A stretch of 64,000 bases of DNA. Source: Moraxella atlantae NBRC 14588 (GTDB lineage Bacteria > Pseudomonadota > Gammaproteobacteria > Pseudomonadales > Moraxellaceae). The stretch lies in NCBI RefSeq assembly GCF_001591265.1, contig NZ_BCUL01000011.1, forward strand, positions 1 to 64,000. The letters run 5' to 3'. The translations under genes were made by a program, and so were the position numbers. Of the stretch, positions 26,225 to 36,628 are shown one piece after another. Under the pieces are notes generated by a model. The model ran no database searches. It saw nothing but the letters and a program-made list of their open reading frames with translations, and was not told the DNA's origin. Within the stretch, counting starts at the first letter, position 1; each line of letters begins with the position of its first letter.

Positions 26225-27123
26225 TGACAATGTTAAATGATTGGGTTGAGCTGCTGCGCCAGCTGCCTGTGTTGGCGTATGTTTTGGCAGCTGTTTTGGG
26301 GCTGTGTGTTGGCAGTTTTTTAAATGTGGTGATTTATCGCCTGCCGCGTATGATGGAGCTACGTTTTCGGCAAGAATGTCAGTTGTTTTTAGCTGCCGAT
26401 CAAGACGCGCCGACAGATGCACCAGATACGCCACCAAGTGTGCCTGTGATGACGCTCAGCCAACCTGCGTCAAGCTGTCCGCATTGCCATGCCAAGATTC
26501 GTTGGTACGACAATATTCCATTGATCAGCTGGCTTGCGCTGCGCGGACGTTGCCGACGTTGTGGTGCGTCCATCAGCGTGCGTTATCCCTTGGTTGAGCT
26601 TGCCACTGCCTTGTTATCGGTATTGGTGGTCTGGCAATTTGGCGTTGGGATACAAGCACTGACAGGACTGATGCTCACGTGGGTGTTGATTGCGCTGACA
26701 GGCATTGATTTTGATACCCAGTTGTTGCCCGATAGCTTAACCTTGCCACTGGCAGGCTTAGGCTTGTTTGTCAATGCGTTTGGTGTGTTTGTCTCGCCCG
26801 TGCAGGCGATTTTTGGCTATGTGGTTGGCTTTTTGTGCCTGTGGGTGGTGTACAAACTATTTTTGCTTGTTACAGGCAAAGAGGGCATGGGCTATGGCGA
26901 TTTTAAATTGCTGGCTGCGCTGGGCGCGTGGCTGGGCGTAGCGATGTTGCCGCTAATCGTGTTTTTATCGGCGGTGGTGGGCTCAATCATCGGGGTGATT
27001 TTGCTCAAACGTGCAGGCGAGAGCCGCCCGTTCGCGTTTGGACCATTTATCGCGATTGCAGGTATGGTGGCGCTGTTGTTTGGACAGGATATTTTGCAGT
27101 GGTATTTGGGCGGCTGGCACTAG
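26224..27123 (+). CDS. pilD: Prepilin leader peptidase / N-methyltransferase PilD
   Basis: PilD cleaves and N-methylates type IV prepilins and related pseudopilins in the inner membrane. The 299 residue protein has the N-terminal signature (LCVGSFLNVVIYRLP), the zinc-binding tetracysteine domain (CPHCHAKIRWYDNIP, then CRRCGASISVRYPLVE) and the two catalytic aspartate motifs of A24 peptidases (LTGIDFDTQLLPD and GMGYGDFKLLAALGAW). An Asp/Pro-rich insertion sits before the first Cys pair. Start ATG 26224 overlaps the pilC stop, indicating coupling. Confidence 0.96.
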   Translation: MTMLNDWVELLRQLPVLAYVLAAVLGLCVGSFLNVVIYRLPRMMELRFRQECQLFLAADQDAPTDAPDTPPSVPVMTLSQPASSCPHCHAKIRWYDNIPLISWLALRGRCRRCGASISVRYPLVELATALLSVLVVWQFGVGIQALTGLMLTWVLIALTGIDFDTQLLPDSLTLPLAGLGLFVNAFGVFVSPVQAIFGYVVGFLCLWVVYKLFLLVTGKEGMGYGDFKLLAALGAWLGVAMLPLIVFLSAVVGSIIGVILLKRAGESRPFAFGPFIAIAGMVALLFGQDILQWYLGGWH

Positions 27124-27204
27124 CCGCTTGACGTGTGTGACTAAAACAAAGACGGTTTAAACACTTTGGTGTTGGTCAGTCTTAAGATGGGGTGATGACG
27201 CGGT

Positions 27205-27816
27205 ATGTTTGTTTTGGGTTTGACAGGTGGTATTGGTAGCGGTAAATCAAAAGTGAGCGAGTGGTTTACCAAACAAGGTGTGGTGGTGGTCGATGCCGAT
27301 GTGCTGGCAAGACAGGTGGTGGCAGTGGGCTCAAAAACCTTGCGCCAAATTGTGACCAAATTTGGTGACTGGGTGTTGACGGCAGAAGGTGAGCTTGACC
27401 GCCGTGCGATGCGTGAGTATATCTTTGCACGTCCGCAGGCTTTGATGGATTTAGAACAAATTACCCATCCTGCCATTCGCCATGCCGCCAAGCAGCAAGT
27501 GGCTGCCGCCACCTCGCCGTACGTGGTCTTGGTTGCACCGCTTTTGCTTGAAGCCTCTGAGGCAGGCTTGGCAAATTTGTGCCAGCGCGTGTTGGTGATT
27601 GATAGCCGCGAAGATTTGCAGGTGGCGCGTGCCAGTACACGCGACGGGCAGACAGTTGCGTCCATTGAGCGTATCATGGCAAACCAGCTTTCGCGCGAGG
27701 CGCGACTTGCCCAAGCTGATGATGTGGTGACCAATAATGCCAGTCTTGCCGAGTTGTATGCTCAGCTTGAGCCGCTGCATCAGCGTTATTTAGCCATGGC
27801 GGCACAGATTGCCTAA
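27205..27816 (+). CDS. coaE: Dephospho-CoA kinase
   Basis: CoaE phosphorylates dephospho-CoA to complete coenzyme A synthesis. It is 203 residues with P-loop GLTGGIGSGKSKVSEWF at the start, VVDADVLARQVV (substrate/Mg Asp), the HPAIR element after the lid helix, and VVLVAPLLLEA. The pilD-coaE neighbourhood is conserved in gamma-proteobacteria. purL follows after 39 bp on the same strand. Confidence 0.96.
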   Translation: MFVLGLTGGIGSGKSKVSEWFTKQGVVVVDADVLARQVVAVGSKTLRQIVTKFGDWVLTAEGELDRRAMREYIFARPQALMDLEQITHPAIRHAAKQQVAAATSPYVVLVAPLLLEASEAGLANLCQRVLVIDSREDLQVARASTRDGQTVASIERIMANQLSREARLAQADDVVTNNASLAELYAQLEPLHQRYLAMAAQIA

Positions 27817-27855
27817 TTTTTATCCTAAAACTTACCAAATGTGGAATGTAGTTGT

Positions 27856-30800
27856 ATGAATATGACGATGATTGCAGGCTTACCGTGGCTAACGGATTTT
27901 CAAACCACCAAACTATTAGCGCAGCTTAATGCTGTGTCGACGGATATCCAATTTGTCGGTATTAAGTGCCAGCAGGTGTATCTGGTTGCCCCTGCTTTGC
28001 ACGAACATGATCTGCACAAAGCCGAGCAGCTACTCAATGATGGCAACGTGTGTACGCTCAATCAGCCCAACCATGACGCGCTACAAGTCTTTGTCAGCCC
28101 GCGTTTTGGTACAATCAGCCCATGGGCAAGTAAGGCGACGGATATTTTTAACAACTGCGGTATTGCCATAGAGCGCGTTGAGCGCGTGTTGGCGTATACC
28201 CTGTACACAGCAGCAGGGCAGCTTGCTAGCCCGTTGCCACAAGCGGTCGAACAGTGTCTGTATGACCGCATGACCCAAAGCGTATTTTATGATTTAGCGG
28301 CGGCGGAGCGTTTATTGCAAGATGCCGCGCCTGCGCCACTCAATCACATTGATGTCATCGGGCAAGGGCGTGAGGCACTAGAGCGCGCCAATCTTGAATT
28401 TGGCTTTGCATTATCAAGCCAAGATATCGATTATCTGATGGATGCGTATGTCAATCAGCTTCGGCGTAACCCCACCGATGTTGAGTTGATGATGTTTGCC
28501 CAAGCCAATAGTGAACATTGCCGCCACAAGATTTTTAACGCTGAGTGGACGATAGATGGTAACGTGCAGCCCAAGTCGCTGTTTGGCATGATTAAAAATA
28601 CCTTCCAAAAAAATCCCAACCAAATTCTGTCAGCGTATAAAGACAACGCGGCGGTGATTGCAGGTTTTGATGGCTTGCGTTTTTATCCGCTGCCCAGTCA
28701 AGATGACGATGGCACAACTTACCAGCGTTATGGCTTTCATGATGAAATGATTGATATTTTGATGAAAGTTGAAACGCACAACCACCCAACAGCGATTGCA
28801 CCCTATGCAGGCGCAGCGACAGGGTCAGGTGGGGAGATTCGCGACGAAGGTGCGACAGGACGTGGTGGTAAACCAAAAGCAGGGTTAGCAGGATATCATG
28901 TGTCGCATTTGCATCTGCCCAATATGCCTGAAAAATGGGAACAAAGCGGTCAGATAACAAGCGCGGCATATGGTAAGCCTGCGCGTATGGCATCGGCGTT
29001 ACAAATCATGACAGACGCGCCGTTGGGTGCAGCTAACTACAGCAATGAATTTGGTCGCCCCAATTTGGTCGGTTATTTTCGATCGTTTCAGTTGGACACC
29101 TCAGCGGCGCAAGATGGCAGCCAAATACGCGGCTACCACAAGCCGATTATGATTGCAGGTGGCTATGGCAACATCAAACGCAATTTGATTGAAAAAAATG
29201 CCATTCAAGCAGGTGATCTGCTGATTGTCCTTGGTGGGCCCGCCATGCAGATTGGTTTGGGTGGCGGTGCAGCAAGCTCTGTCGATAGCGGTGCGTTGGA
29301 TGCAGGCTTGGATTTTGCCTCGGTGCAACGCGACAACGCGGAGATGGAACGCCGCTGTCAAGAAGTCATTGACCGCTGTTGGGCATTAGCAGGCGCAGAC
29401 GGTGATGGTAACCCGATTGTGTCGATTCATGATGTTGGGGCAGGTGGGCTGTCCAATGCCATGCCTGAATTGGTCAATGATCATGAGCTGGGCGCGCATC
29501 TCAACTTGCGCCAAGTGCCATCTTTAGAAAATGGCATGTCACCCATGGCGATTTGGTCAAATGAAGCGCAAGAACGCTATGTGTTGGCGATTCGTCCGCA
29601 AGATGCCGAACGCTTTGACGCGATTTGTGCGCGTGAGCGTTGCCCGTATGCGGTGCTTGGTACGGCGACCGAGGTGCGTCAGTTGGTGGTTGATGATGAG
29701 CTACTCAACCAAAACGGCGATGCCCAGCCTGTTGATATGCCCATGCAGGTACTGCTGGGCGGTACGCCACGCATGCAGCGCAGCTTTACGCGTAGCGCTC
29801 CGACATTGCGCGCGCTGGATTTGACCGATCTTGATCTTGAGCAAGCGGTGTATGATGTGTTACGCCATCCAACGGTTGCCAGTAAGTCATTTTTGATTAG
29901 CATTGGAGATCGCTCGATTACGGGTATGGTCGTGCGCGACCAATACGTCGGGCGTTATCAAGTACCCGTTGCTGATTGCGCAGTGACGGCAACCGCGTTG
30001 CTGCCGCATGAAGATAAACCGATGACAGGCGAGGCAATGAGTATGGGCGAGCGTACGCCTGTGGCATTGATTAGCCCTGCTGCGTCGGCACGGTTGGCAG
30101 TTGGTGAGGCGATTACCAATATCGCCAGCGCGCGCATTGACAAGCTTGCCGATATCACGCTATCAGCCAACTGGATGGCGGCGTGTGGTGAGGATAGCGA
30201 AGACCAAGCTTTATTTGACGCGGTGTATGCTGTCGGTGAAGCGTTATGCCCTGCCTTGGGTATCGCAATTCCTGTGGGCAAAGACTCGCTCTCTATGCGT
30301 GCTAACTGGACAGATAACGGCATAGCAAAGTCAGTGGTGTCACCGCTGTCGCTGATTATCACCGCGTTTGCTCCCGTGCAAGATGTTGCCAAAACCTTAA
30401 CACCTGAATTGGTCAAGACCGACAGCGCGTTGTATCGTTTGGACTTATCGCGCGGACAATACCGCCTAGGTGGGTCAATCCTTGCGCAAACGCTGAGCCA
30501 ATTAGGTGATCAATGCCCCGATTTGGATACGCCTGACGACTTACGCGCGCTGTTTGATTTTATCCAACAGGCCAACGCGCAAGGTTTAATTGCAGCTTAT
30601 CACGACATCAGTGATGGCGGATTGGTTGCCACGGTGGCAGAGATGCAGTTTACCAGCCGTCAAGGCGTCAAACTGGTGCTCGATGATGCCAACTTGATGG
30701 GGCAATTATTTGCCGAAGAATTGGGCGCGGTGATACAGGTATTGCCCGAAAATGTTGCCGAACTGATGGCACTGGCTGAGCAAACAGGGGCAAGCGAACT

Positions 30801-31833
30801 GTTGGCATTGGTTGGACAAACCATCGATGAAGACAGCTTGCTGATTCAGACTGCTAGCCAAACGCTACGCTTTACCCGTGTCGCACTAGAGCAAGCGTGG
30901 AATAAAGTGGGCTATCATATTGCCATGGGGCGCGATAACCCCGATTGTGTGCAGCAGGCGTTTGATTTAATCGCCGATGATGCACATAGCGGCTTGATCG
31001 CACAGGCGCATTTTGACCTCAACCAAGCCATCGAAGCGCCGTATCTCAATAGCCGCACCGTCAAGCCAAAAGTCGCGATTTTACGCGAACAAGGTGTGAA
31101 CGGACAGCTAGAAATGGCGGCAGGCTTTAGCCGTGCAGGGTTTGATGCGATCGATGTGCACATGAGCGACCTGATGAGCGGACGTGTCGATTTGCGTGAC
31201 ATGGACGGTCTGGTAGCGTGCGGTGGCTTTAGCTATGGTGACGTACTGGGCGCAGGCTCAGGTTGGGCAAAATCAATCTTGTTCCACGATGCCTTGCGTA
31301 TGCAGTTTGTGCGCTTTTTTAATCGTCCCGAAACGTTTGCTTTAGGTGTATGTAATGGCTGTCAGATGATGGCACAGCTCAAAGACTTGATTCCAGGTGC
31401 AGAAAACTTCCCGCGCTTTATCGCCAACCGTTCGGGACGTTTTGAAGCACGCACGGTCAATGTTAAAGTCGAGCGCACCAAATCTGTTTTGCTCAAAGGC
31501 ATGCAAGACAGCATTTTGCCGATTGCGGTGGCGCATGGTGAAGGCTTTGCTACCTTGAATGCTGATGACATTGCAGGCATGAGCGCGCACGGACAAATTG
31601 CGCTGCGCTATGTGGATAGCCACGGACAGCCAACCGAGCAGTATCCGCTTAACCCAAATGGTTCGGCTCAAGGCGTGACGGGTATTTGTAGCAACGATGG
31701 GCGCGTGACCTTGATGATGCCACACCCCGAGCGCACCTTGCTTGCGCACAACCACAGCTGGAAGCCTGATGAATGGCAGGGTGATGGCGCGTGGATGCGT
31801 TTATTCCGTAATGCGCGCGCATTTTTGCGCTAA
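27856..31833 (+). CDS. purL: Phosphoribosylformylglycinamidine synthase PurL (large form)
   Basis: The large, single-chain FGAM synthetase converts FGAR to FGAM using glutamine and ATP. ATG 27856 gives 1325 residues. Domain order: N-terminal PurS-like part, linker ([20 protein letters not shown]), first and second AIRS-type ATPase halves ([38 protein letters not shown]), then a C-terminal glutaminase with nucleophile Cys in GVCNGCQMM and the His-Glu pair in [11 protein letters not shown] strong intrinsic terminator follows, so purL is probably transcribed alone or with coaE, apart from purMN at the other end of the window. Confidence 0.97.
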   Translation: MNMTMIAGLPWLTDFQTTKLLAQLNAVSTDIQFVGIKCQQVYLVAPALHEHDLHKAEQLLNDGNVCTLNQPNHDALQVFVSPRFGTISPWASKATDIFNNCGIAIERVERVLAYTLYTAAGQLASPLPQAVEQCLYDRMTQSVFYDLAAAERLLQDAAPAPLNHIDVIGQGREALERANLEFGFALSSQDIDYLMDAYVNQLRRNPTDVELMMFAQANSEHCRHKIFNAEWTIDGNVQPKSLFGMIKNTFQKNPNQILSAYKDNAAVIAGFDGLRFYPLPSQDDDGTTYQRYGFHDEMIDILMKVETHNHPTAIAPYAGAATGSGGEIRDEGATGRGGKPKAGLAGYHVSHLHLPNMPEKWEQSGQITSAAYGKPARMASALQIMTDAPLGAANYSNEFGRPNLVGYFRSFQLDTSAAQDGSQIRGYHKPIMIAGGYGNIKRNLIEKNAIQAGDLLIVLGGPAMQIGLGGGAASSVDSGALDAGLDFASVQRDNAEMERRCQEVIDRCWALAGADGDGNPIVSIHDVGAGGLSNAMPELVNDHELGAHLNLRQVPSLENGMSPMAIWSNEAQERYVLAIRPQDAERFDAICARERCPYAVLGTATEVRQLVVDDELLNQNGDAQPVDMPMQVLLGGTPRMQRSFTRSAPTLRALDLTDLDLEQAVYDVLRHPTVASKSFLISIGDRSITGMVVRDQYVGRYQVPVADCAVTATALLPHEDKPMTGEAMSMGERTPVALISPAASARLAVGEAITNIASARIDKLADITLSANWMAACGEDSEDQALFDAVYAVGEALCPALGIAIPVGKDSLSMRANWTDNGIAKSVVSPLSLIITAFAPVQDVAKTLTPELVKTDSALYRLDLSRGQYRLGGSILAQTLSQLGDQCPDLDTPDDLRALFDFIQQANAQGLIAAYHDISDGGLVATVAEMQFTSRQGVKLVLDDANLMGQLFAEELGAVIQVLPENVAELMALAEQTGASELLALVGQTIDEDSLLIQTASQTLRFTRVALEQAWNKVGYHIAMGRDNPDCVQQAFDLIADDAHSGLIAQAHFDLNQAIEAPYLNSRTVKPKVAILREQGVNGQLEMAAGFSRAGFDAIDVHMSDLMSGRVDLRDMDGLVACGGFSYGDVLGAGSGWAKSILFHDALRMQFVRFFNRPETFALGVCNGCQMMAQLKDLIPGAENFPRFIANRSGRFEARTVNVKVERTKSVLLKGMQDSILPIAVAHGEGFATLNADDIAGMSAHGQIALRYVDSHGQPTEQYPLNPNGSAQGVTGICSNDGRVTLMMPHPERTLLAHNHSWKPDEWQGDGAWMRLFRNARAFLR

Positions 31834-31850
31834 TTTGGAGGCGTTCAACC

Positions 31851-31890
31851 AAAAAATCGCCAGTAGTTACGATCATTGGCGGTTTTTTAA
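31851..31890 (+). terminator. Intrinsic terminator after purL
   Basis: AAAAAATCGCCA (31851-31862) and TGGCGGTTTTTT (31877-31888) pair around a 14-base loop, ending in a T run. Confidence 0.8.
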
Positions 31891-31974
31891 CAACCGTTAT
31901 GAACGATTTTTATTAAAAAATCTTATCAACAATCGTTGCCAAAAAAATTTAACTTAAAAGTAATACGCAAGCTT

Positions 31975-32009
31975 GATGAAATTTGCTAGACTAATGTTAG
32001 CATTTCATC
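31975..32009 (+). promoter_or_regulatory. Inverted repeat over the yceI promoter/leader
   Basis: GATGAAAT (31975-31982) is inverted as ATTTCATC (32002-32009), with a nested GCTA/TAGC. Between them lies an extended -10-like TGCTAGACT. The repeat ends just before the ribosome site AAGGAG. It could be an operator or, if transcribed, a stem next to the Shine-Dalgarno. Confidence 0.4.
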
Positions 32010-32027
32010 AAAAAAGGAGTGTTTTAG

Positions 32028-32630
32028 ATGCAAAAATTCAACAAAATCGCTGCCTTAGCCAGCGTATTGGTCTTCGGTACCGCCACCGCGCATGCCGAAA
32101 CCTACCAAATCGACCCAAATCACGCCAACGTGTATTTTTCTATTGACCATTTTGGCACATCCACCAATCACGGTGCATTCACAGGGGTGAAGGGTACAGT
32201 GGATTTTGACCCTGCCAATCGCACAGGCAGTGTCGATATTGACATTCCCGTAACGAGCCTAGAGACGGGCAACGAACAATTTACCAATCACCTAAAAAGC
32301 GCGGAGATTTTTAACGTCGAGCAATATCCGAACGCGCATTTTAAATCGACCAAATTTTATTTCAATGGCAAAAATAAAGGCGGTGTCAATCGCGTCTCAC
32401 GTGTTGATGGGCAGCTAACTTTGTTGGGTCAAACACACCCTGTGACCTTGACCGCAACCAAATTTAACTGCTATCAAAGCCCGAGGCTCAAGACGCAAGT
32501 ATGCGGCGGTGATTTTGTCACCAGTATTGACCGCACGCGCTGGGGCTTGGATTATGGAACCAAAATGGGTATTTCTAAATACGTCAAACTCAATATCCAA
32601 ATTGAAGCAGCAAAACCGCAAGTCAAATAA
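32028..32630 (+). CDS. YceI family periplasmic lipocalin-like protein
   Basis: YceI-family proteins are periplasmic beta-barrels that bind polyprenoid-like lipids; their cellular role is unsettled. The 200 residue precursor has a signal peptide (basic MQKFNK, hydrophobic ALASVLVFGTATAHA, cleavage after AHA) and the family pattern starting TYQIDPNHANVYFSIDHFG, then SVDIDIPVTSLETGNEQF, HLKSAEIFNVEQYPNAHF and the closing YVKLNIQIEA. Two cysteines (in NCYQSP and QVCGGDF) could form a disulfide. It stands alone between terminators, behind AAGGAG. Confidence 0.9.
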   Translation: MQKFNKIAALASVLVFGTATAHAETYQIDPNHANVYFSIDHFGTSTNHGAFTGVKGTVDFDPANRTGSVDIDIPVTSLETGNEQFTNHLKSAEIFNVEQYPNAHFKSTKFYFNGKNKGGVNRVSRVDGQLTLLGQTHPVTLTATKFNCYQSPRLKTQVCGGDFVTSIDRTRWGLDYGTKMGISKYVKLNIQIEAAKPQVK

Positions 32631-32650
32631 CTTTGCCCCCTGCTGTACCT

Positions 32651-32678
32651 AAGCCTATTGCCTTGCAATGGGCTTTTT
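32651..32678 (+). terminator. Intrinsic terminator after yceI
   Basis: AAGCCTATTG (32651-32660) and CAATGGGCTT (32666-32675) pair around CCTTG, followed by T residues. Confidence 0.7.
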
Positions 32679-32822
32679 GTTGCGCAATGTATAGGCATTT
32701 AGACTATTGTTTGATCGAGGTAAAGATACAAACCACAAACGGCTTTACACATTTTTTAGCTTTACATTATACCAAAGCGTCGCCATAATCGCGCTAAAGG
32801 GTGATTAACTAAAGGAACTATC

Positions 32823-33503
32823 ATGCAACACACAACGATGTCGAGCACAATCATGCCAACATTCAAAGCCGCGGTTTTGGGGCTGGTCTTGCTGACAGGT
32901 GGCGCAAACTTGACTGGCTGTAGCTACAACAAAATGCAAGCGCAAGACGAGCAGGTCAATGCGTCGTGGTCAGAGGTGGTAAACCAATACCAACGCCGCG
33001 CAGATTTGATCCCTAACCTTGTGCGCACTGTTGAGCGCTACACCCAGCACGAGCAAGATACCTTGACACAGGTGGCGCAGGCGCGTGCAGCGGCAACCTC
33101 GATGCAAGTCACGCCTGAGGTGCTCAACGACCCGCAAGCGTTTCAACGTTTTCAACAAACCCAAGACCAATTGGGCAGCGCATTGTCGCGTTTGATGGTG
33201 GTGTCAGAACGATATCCCGATTTGAAAGCCGACCGCCAGTTTCAAGAGCTGCAGGCGCAGCTAGAAGGCACAGAAAACCGCATCGCTGTTGCGCGCAAAC
33301 GCTATATCGATGACGTGCAAACGTATAATACCACCGTGCGCTCATTCCCTGCCAATTTAGAAGCCAAAGCGTTTGGCATGAAGCCGCGTCCAAACTTTAC
33401 AGTAGCTAACGAAGCGCAGATCTCAACCGCGCCAACGGTGGATTTTGGCAATGACCGCGCGCCAACCACCGCACCTGCGACCAATACCGCAACCGCGCAA
33501 TAA
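32823..33503 (+). CDS. lemA: LemA family lipoprotein
   Basis: LemA-family proteins have a short N-terminal anchor and an extracytoplasmic four-helix bundle; no biochemical role is established. The 226 residues start with a signal ending in the lipobox LTGC (GGANLTGCSYNK, Cys at about 33), so this one is probably a lipoprotein. The family core is present: QDEQVNASWSEVVNQYQRR, DLIPNLVRTVERYTQHE, LMVVSERYPDLKADRQFQEL, then GTENRIAVARKRYIDDVQTY and FPANLEAKAFGMK. AAAGGAA precedes the ATG. It is followed by two TPM-domain genes, the usual lemA partnership. Confidence 0.94.
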   Translation: MQHTTMSSTIMPTFKAAVLGLVLLTGGANLTGCSYNKMQAQDEQVNASWSEVVNQYQRRADLIPNLVRTVERYTQHEQDTLTQVAQARAAATSMQVTPEVLNDPQAFQRFQQTQDQLGSALSRLMVVSERYPDLKADRQFQELQAQLEGTENRIAVARKRYIDDVQTYNTTVRSFPANLEAKAFGMKPRPNFTVANEAQISTAPTVDFGNDRAPTTAPATNTATAQ

Positions 33504-33577
33504 CTGTGCAATTATGCCACGTGGTGGTTAAAAAGCAAGTCAGTGACAGATAGGCAACGCGGTAGATAGGTTGGTCA

Positions 33578-34867
33578 ATGAAACAACAAGTGTACATGGC
33601 AACACATGCAAAATGCTTACAAAGTGAGCGTAAAGGCAAATTTTTAGGCAGCCTGTTATTGGGTGGTTATTTGGCAATATCTGCCTTGCCTGCTGTTGCC
33701 GATCCTGCGGTCAATACCGACCCAAATCGCCAAAGCGGTGCGCTACCGACCTACAGCGTGGATGACATGGTATCCGCCGCGCAGGGCAGAGGGGCAAACA
33801 CCATTGCCCCAACTCGTGATACACCAAACGCTATCAATCCCGATTACACAGGTGCTAATACAAATAGCATCAATGCAAATAATACCGCCACAGCCAGCGC
33901 GCCAACCACGGCAAACGCGCAAGCGGATGCCACCAGCGCGGTAACGGCTGACACCACGACCGCCACGCCGCGCACCTCCACGGCAAGCAACGTACCGCCC
34001 AACCAATTGGTGCTCAATAATCCCATCATTGACCAAGCAGATGTACTAAGCGCGAGCGAAAAACGTCAGCTTGAAACCAAGCTACGCGCTTTGTACCAAA
34101 CGGGTATGGCGCAAATGGCGGTAGTCGTTGTGCCAAGTACCGATGGACAAGACACATTTGACTATGCCTTACAAGTTGCCGAGCGTTGGGGTCTGGGCAA
34201 AAAAGGCACAGACAACGGCATTTTGATGTTGGTGGCAGTCAATGACCGTAAAATGCAAATCCTCACAGGCTATGGTGTGGAGGGCGTGCTACCTGACGCC
34301 GCGCTCAAACGTATAATCATTGAGGACATCACGCCATATTTTAAAAAAGGTGATTATGCAGGCGGTATCACCGCAGGCATTAACCGCATTGAAGAACGTC
34401 TACAAGCCGACCCCGATGTGTTGCGTCAAGCTGATGCCGAGCGCGCGCGTAACGCCAATACCACCACAAATGCCAACGCTGTCTCAGGATTTGAAGCCAT
34501 CATTCCGCTGCTGATTGTTGGGTTTATTTTTGGGCAATTTATATCGGCGATGGTTGGGCGGTTTATCGGCGCATTGCTAACATCCATTGGCGTGGCAACG
34601 TTTGGTTCTGCCATTGCTGGGGGTAGTGCGCTGGTTGCTGCATTTATCGTGTTCTTTTTGCTACTATTTTTTGGCGGCGGCGGTGGCGGTAGTCGAGGCG
34701 GACGCGGTCGCCGCGGCGGTGTGGTATTCTTCCCGATGGGCGGTGGTTTTAGTGGTGGCTCAAGCGGTGGTTTCGGTGGTGGCTTTGGCGGCGGCGGCTT
34801 TGGCGGCGGTGGTTTCGGTGGTGGTGGTGGCGGCTTTGGTGGTGGCGGTGCAGGTGGGTCGTGGTAA
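33578..34867 (+). CDS. TPM-domain membrane protein, YgcG-like, with glycine-rich tail
   Basis: A 429 residue envelope protein: N-terminal signal or anchor (FLGSLLLGGYLAISALPAVA), a Thr/Ala/Asn-rich spacer (about 30-140), a TPM (Psb32/YgcG) domain (from VLNNPIIDQADVLSASEKRQ through DNGILMLVAVNDRKMQILTG and GVEGVLPDAALKRIIIED), one or two membrane helices (about 305-365) and a tail of nearly pure Gly/Phe/Ser (from about 370). TPM domains are phosphatase-like folds linked to membrane protein maintenance. The terminal Gly-rich region is typical of YgcG proteins. The start is ATG 33578. Confidence 0.9.
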   Translation: MKQQVYMATHAKCLQSERKGKFLGSLLLGGYLAISALPAVADPAVNTDPNRQSGALPTYSVDDMVSAAQGRGANTIAPTRDTPNAINPDYTGANTNSINANNTATASAPTTANAQADATSAVTADTTTATPRTSTASNVPPNQLVLNNPIIDQADVLSASEKRQLETKLRALYQTGMAQMAVVVVPSTDGQDTFDYALQVAERWGLGKKGTDNGILMLVAVNDRKMQILTGYGVEGVLPDAALKRIIIEDITPYFKKGDYAGGITAGINRIEERLQADPDVLRQADAERARNANTTTNANAVSGFEAIIPLLIVGFIFGQFISAMVGRFIGALLTSIGVATFGSAIAGGSALVAAFIVFFLLLFFGGGGGGSRGGRGRRGGVVFFPMGGGFSGGSSGGFGGGFGGGGFGGGGFGGGGGGFGGGGAGGSW

Positions 34868-34920
34868 TGCCAAAACAAATACCGCTGAATGATTAAAAGT
34901 CGATGACAAAAGGAAGTTTC

Positions 34921-35481
34921 ATGACCGATTCAAACTTACCGCCTTCTTCATCTAGCCAAGTTTCTAACGCTCAGTCAAAACCCAGCTGGGCGCGTTGGTG
35001 GCGGCAGGTTGCGTTTGTACCCATGCGCCATAGCCATTGGCTACCCAAATCAGCGCAAGATGCCCTGACCCAAGCCGTTGCTCAAGCTGAGGCAGGGCAT
35101 CGTGGTGAGATCGTCTTGGTGGTTGAAAATACCCTACCACTAAAAATGGCGCACCGCTATGACTGTTGGGATCGGGCATTAGAGCTGTTCGGGCGTTACC
35201 GTGTATGGGATACGGCGGATAACACAGGCGTGTTGGTGTATCTTAATGTCTGTGAGCGACGACTAGAAATTGTCGCTGATCGCGGTATCAGCCGTCATGT
35301 AGCAGACAGTACGTGGCAGGCGATGTGTGACCGCGCGATTAGCGGTATTCGCGCCAAACGCCAAGTCACCGCACTAACTGAGCTATTGCACAGTATCGGC
35401 GAGATACTGCGCCAACATTACCGCCTAGCCGATGATCCACAAGGCAACGAGCTGCCCGACACAGTCGTGTTTATCCGCTAA
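34921..35481 (+). CDS. TPM-domain protein (YgcG-related, short)
   Basis: This second TPM-domain protein (186 residues) starts at ATG 34921 behind AAAGGAAG rather than ATG 34903. After a Ser/Pro-rich start it shows the TPM pattern: ALTQAVAQAEAGHRGEIVLV, RALELFGRYRVWDTADNTG, VLVYLNVCERRLEIVADRG, then the closing helix region. No signal or membrane segment is evident, so it probably works on the cytoplasmic side. The lemA-TPM-TPM order is conserved in many proteobacteria. It ends 10 bp from the convergent nagZ stop. Confidence 0.88.
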   Translation: MTDSNLPPSSSSQVSNAQSKPSWARWWRQVAFVPMRHSHWLPKSAQDALTQAVAQAEAGHRGEIVLVVENTLPLKMAHRYDCWDRALELFGRYRVWDTADNTGVLVYLNVCERRLEIVADRGISRHVADSTWQAMCDRAISGIRAKRQVTALTELLHSIGEILRQHYRLADDPQGNELPDTVVFIR

Positions 35482-35491
35482 AGTTTGCCGT

Positions 35492-36604
35492 CTAATGTGC
35501 CAGATGGACACAAAAATCCGCCACACGCGCCTGTAAATCTTGCCATTGCGGCAGTTGGACAGCAGTGGATTGCAAATCACCCTGCCAAGCAGGTATCGCG
35601 CCTACCATACGGCATAAACGCTGCTGACTGGCTGGGCTTAGTAGCTTATGCGGTTGATCTAAATTCTGCTGGCGTAGACTATCGAGCGCCAACATTGCTG
35701 CCGCGCGGTCATTACATATCACGCCCATGTCACAGCCTGCGCCCAACGCTGCCGCTAATCGTGCGGCGGCATCACCTGCCACATGTGCCGCTTGCATCGA
35801 CAAATCATCAGAAAACAGCACGCCATCAAAGTTTAACCGCTTGCGAATGATATCTTGCAACCATACCGCCGAGAAACCTGCAGGCTTGTCATCGACTTGG
35901 CTAAAAATCACATGGGCGGGCATCAGTGCGTCAAGTTGTGGCAAATTTTGTATAAACGGCAACATATCCTGCACCACAATTTCATCAAACGTGCGCGCGT
36001 CAACGGCCTGTGCCACGTGCGAATCGGGTGCGACCGAACCATGCCCTGGAAAATGCTTGCCTGTTGTCGCCATGCCAGCCGCGTGCATACCGTGCATAAA
36101 CTGTGCCGATAACGCCGTCACCACCACAGGCGTGCTATGGAACGCACGGTCACCAATCACTTGGCTAATCCCATCGATATCCAGCACAGGCGCAAAACTA
36201 AAATCAATGCCAACCGCCAATACCTCTGCCGCCATGACATACCCACAAGCATACGCCAGTGACAATGCCTCAACGGGTGATTGTGTAAAATATGCCCCCA
36301 ATCGTCCCATCGCAGGCAATGGAGTAAAACCTTGGCGCAAACGTGCTACCCGTCCGCCCTCTTGGTCTACTGCCAATAGGATATTGGGCTTGATCGCGCG
36401 TATACTATCGGTCAAAGCGCGGACTTGAGCAGGCGTCTCAACGTTACGTGCAAACAAAATCACGCCGCCCACATTGGGGTCGGCAAGTAGTTTGCGGTCA
36501 GCATCGGTCAGTGTGGTGCCTGCCACATCAAGCATGAGTTGCCCAAAGGATAAATCAGGTGGGACAGCGCGTGACGTGCGACGGCTTTGGATAACAAATG
36601 ACAT
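35492..36604 (-). CDS. nagZ: Beta-N-acetylhexosaminidase NagZ
   Basis: NagZ is the cytoplasmic family 3 glycosidase that removes GlcNAc from anhydro-muropeptides during cell-wall recycling. In bacteria with AmpR it also feeds beta-lactamase induction. The 370 residues carry ANPNVGG-type NVGGVILFARNVETPAQV, the LLAVDQEGGRVARLR motif, and the catalytic loop KHFPGHGSVAPDSH with the His-Asp pair used as general acid/base. DGVLFSDDLSMQAA holds the nucleophile Asp. It follows queF by 24 bp on the same strand, so it is likely the last gene of the ABC-queF-nagZ run. Confidence 0.95.
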   Translation of the reverse strand: MSFVIQSRRTSRAVPPDLSFGQLMLDVAGTTLTDADRKLLADPNVGGVILFARNVETPAQVRALTDSIRAIKPNILLAVDQEGGRVARLRQGFTPLPAMGRLGAYFTQSPVEALSLAYACGYVMAAEVLAVGIDFSFAPVLDIDGISQVIGDRAFHSTPVVVTALSAQFMHGMHAAGMATTGKHFPGHGSVAPDSHVAQAVDARTFDEIVVQDMLPFIQNLPQLDALMPAHVIFSQVDDKPAGFSAVWLQDIIRKRLNFDGVLFSDDLSMQAAHVAGDAAARLAAALGAGCDMGVICNDRAAAMLALDSLRQQNLDQPHKLLSPASQQRLCRMVGAIPAWQGDLQSTAVQLPQWQDLQARVADFCVHLAH

Positions 36605-36628
36605 ACGAATTCTCTGATCAAACTTGGA

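Noticed and set aside
27141-27734. 197-codon minus-strand frame opposite coaE
   Set aside because: Antisense to dephospho-CoA kinase, with no independent support.
34670-34866. GGT/GGC-rich stretch considered as a DNA repeat element
   Set aside because: It is coding low complexity (Gly/Phe/Ser tail) typical of YgcG-like proteins.
34426-34878. Proline-rich 150-codon frame on the minus strand
   Set aside because: It is the complement of the glycine-rich tail of the TPM protein; the PPPKPPP repeats are an artefact of GGC/GGT codons.
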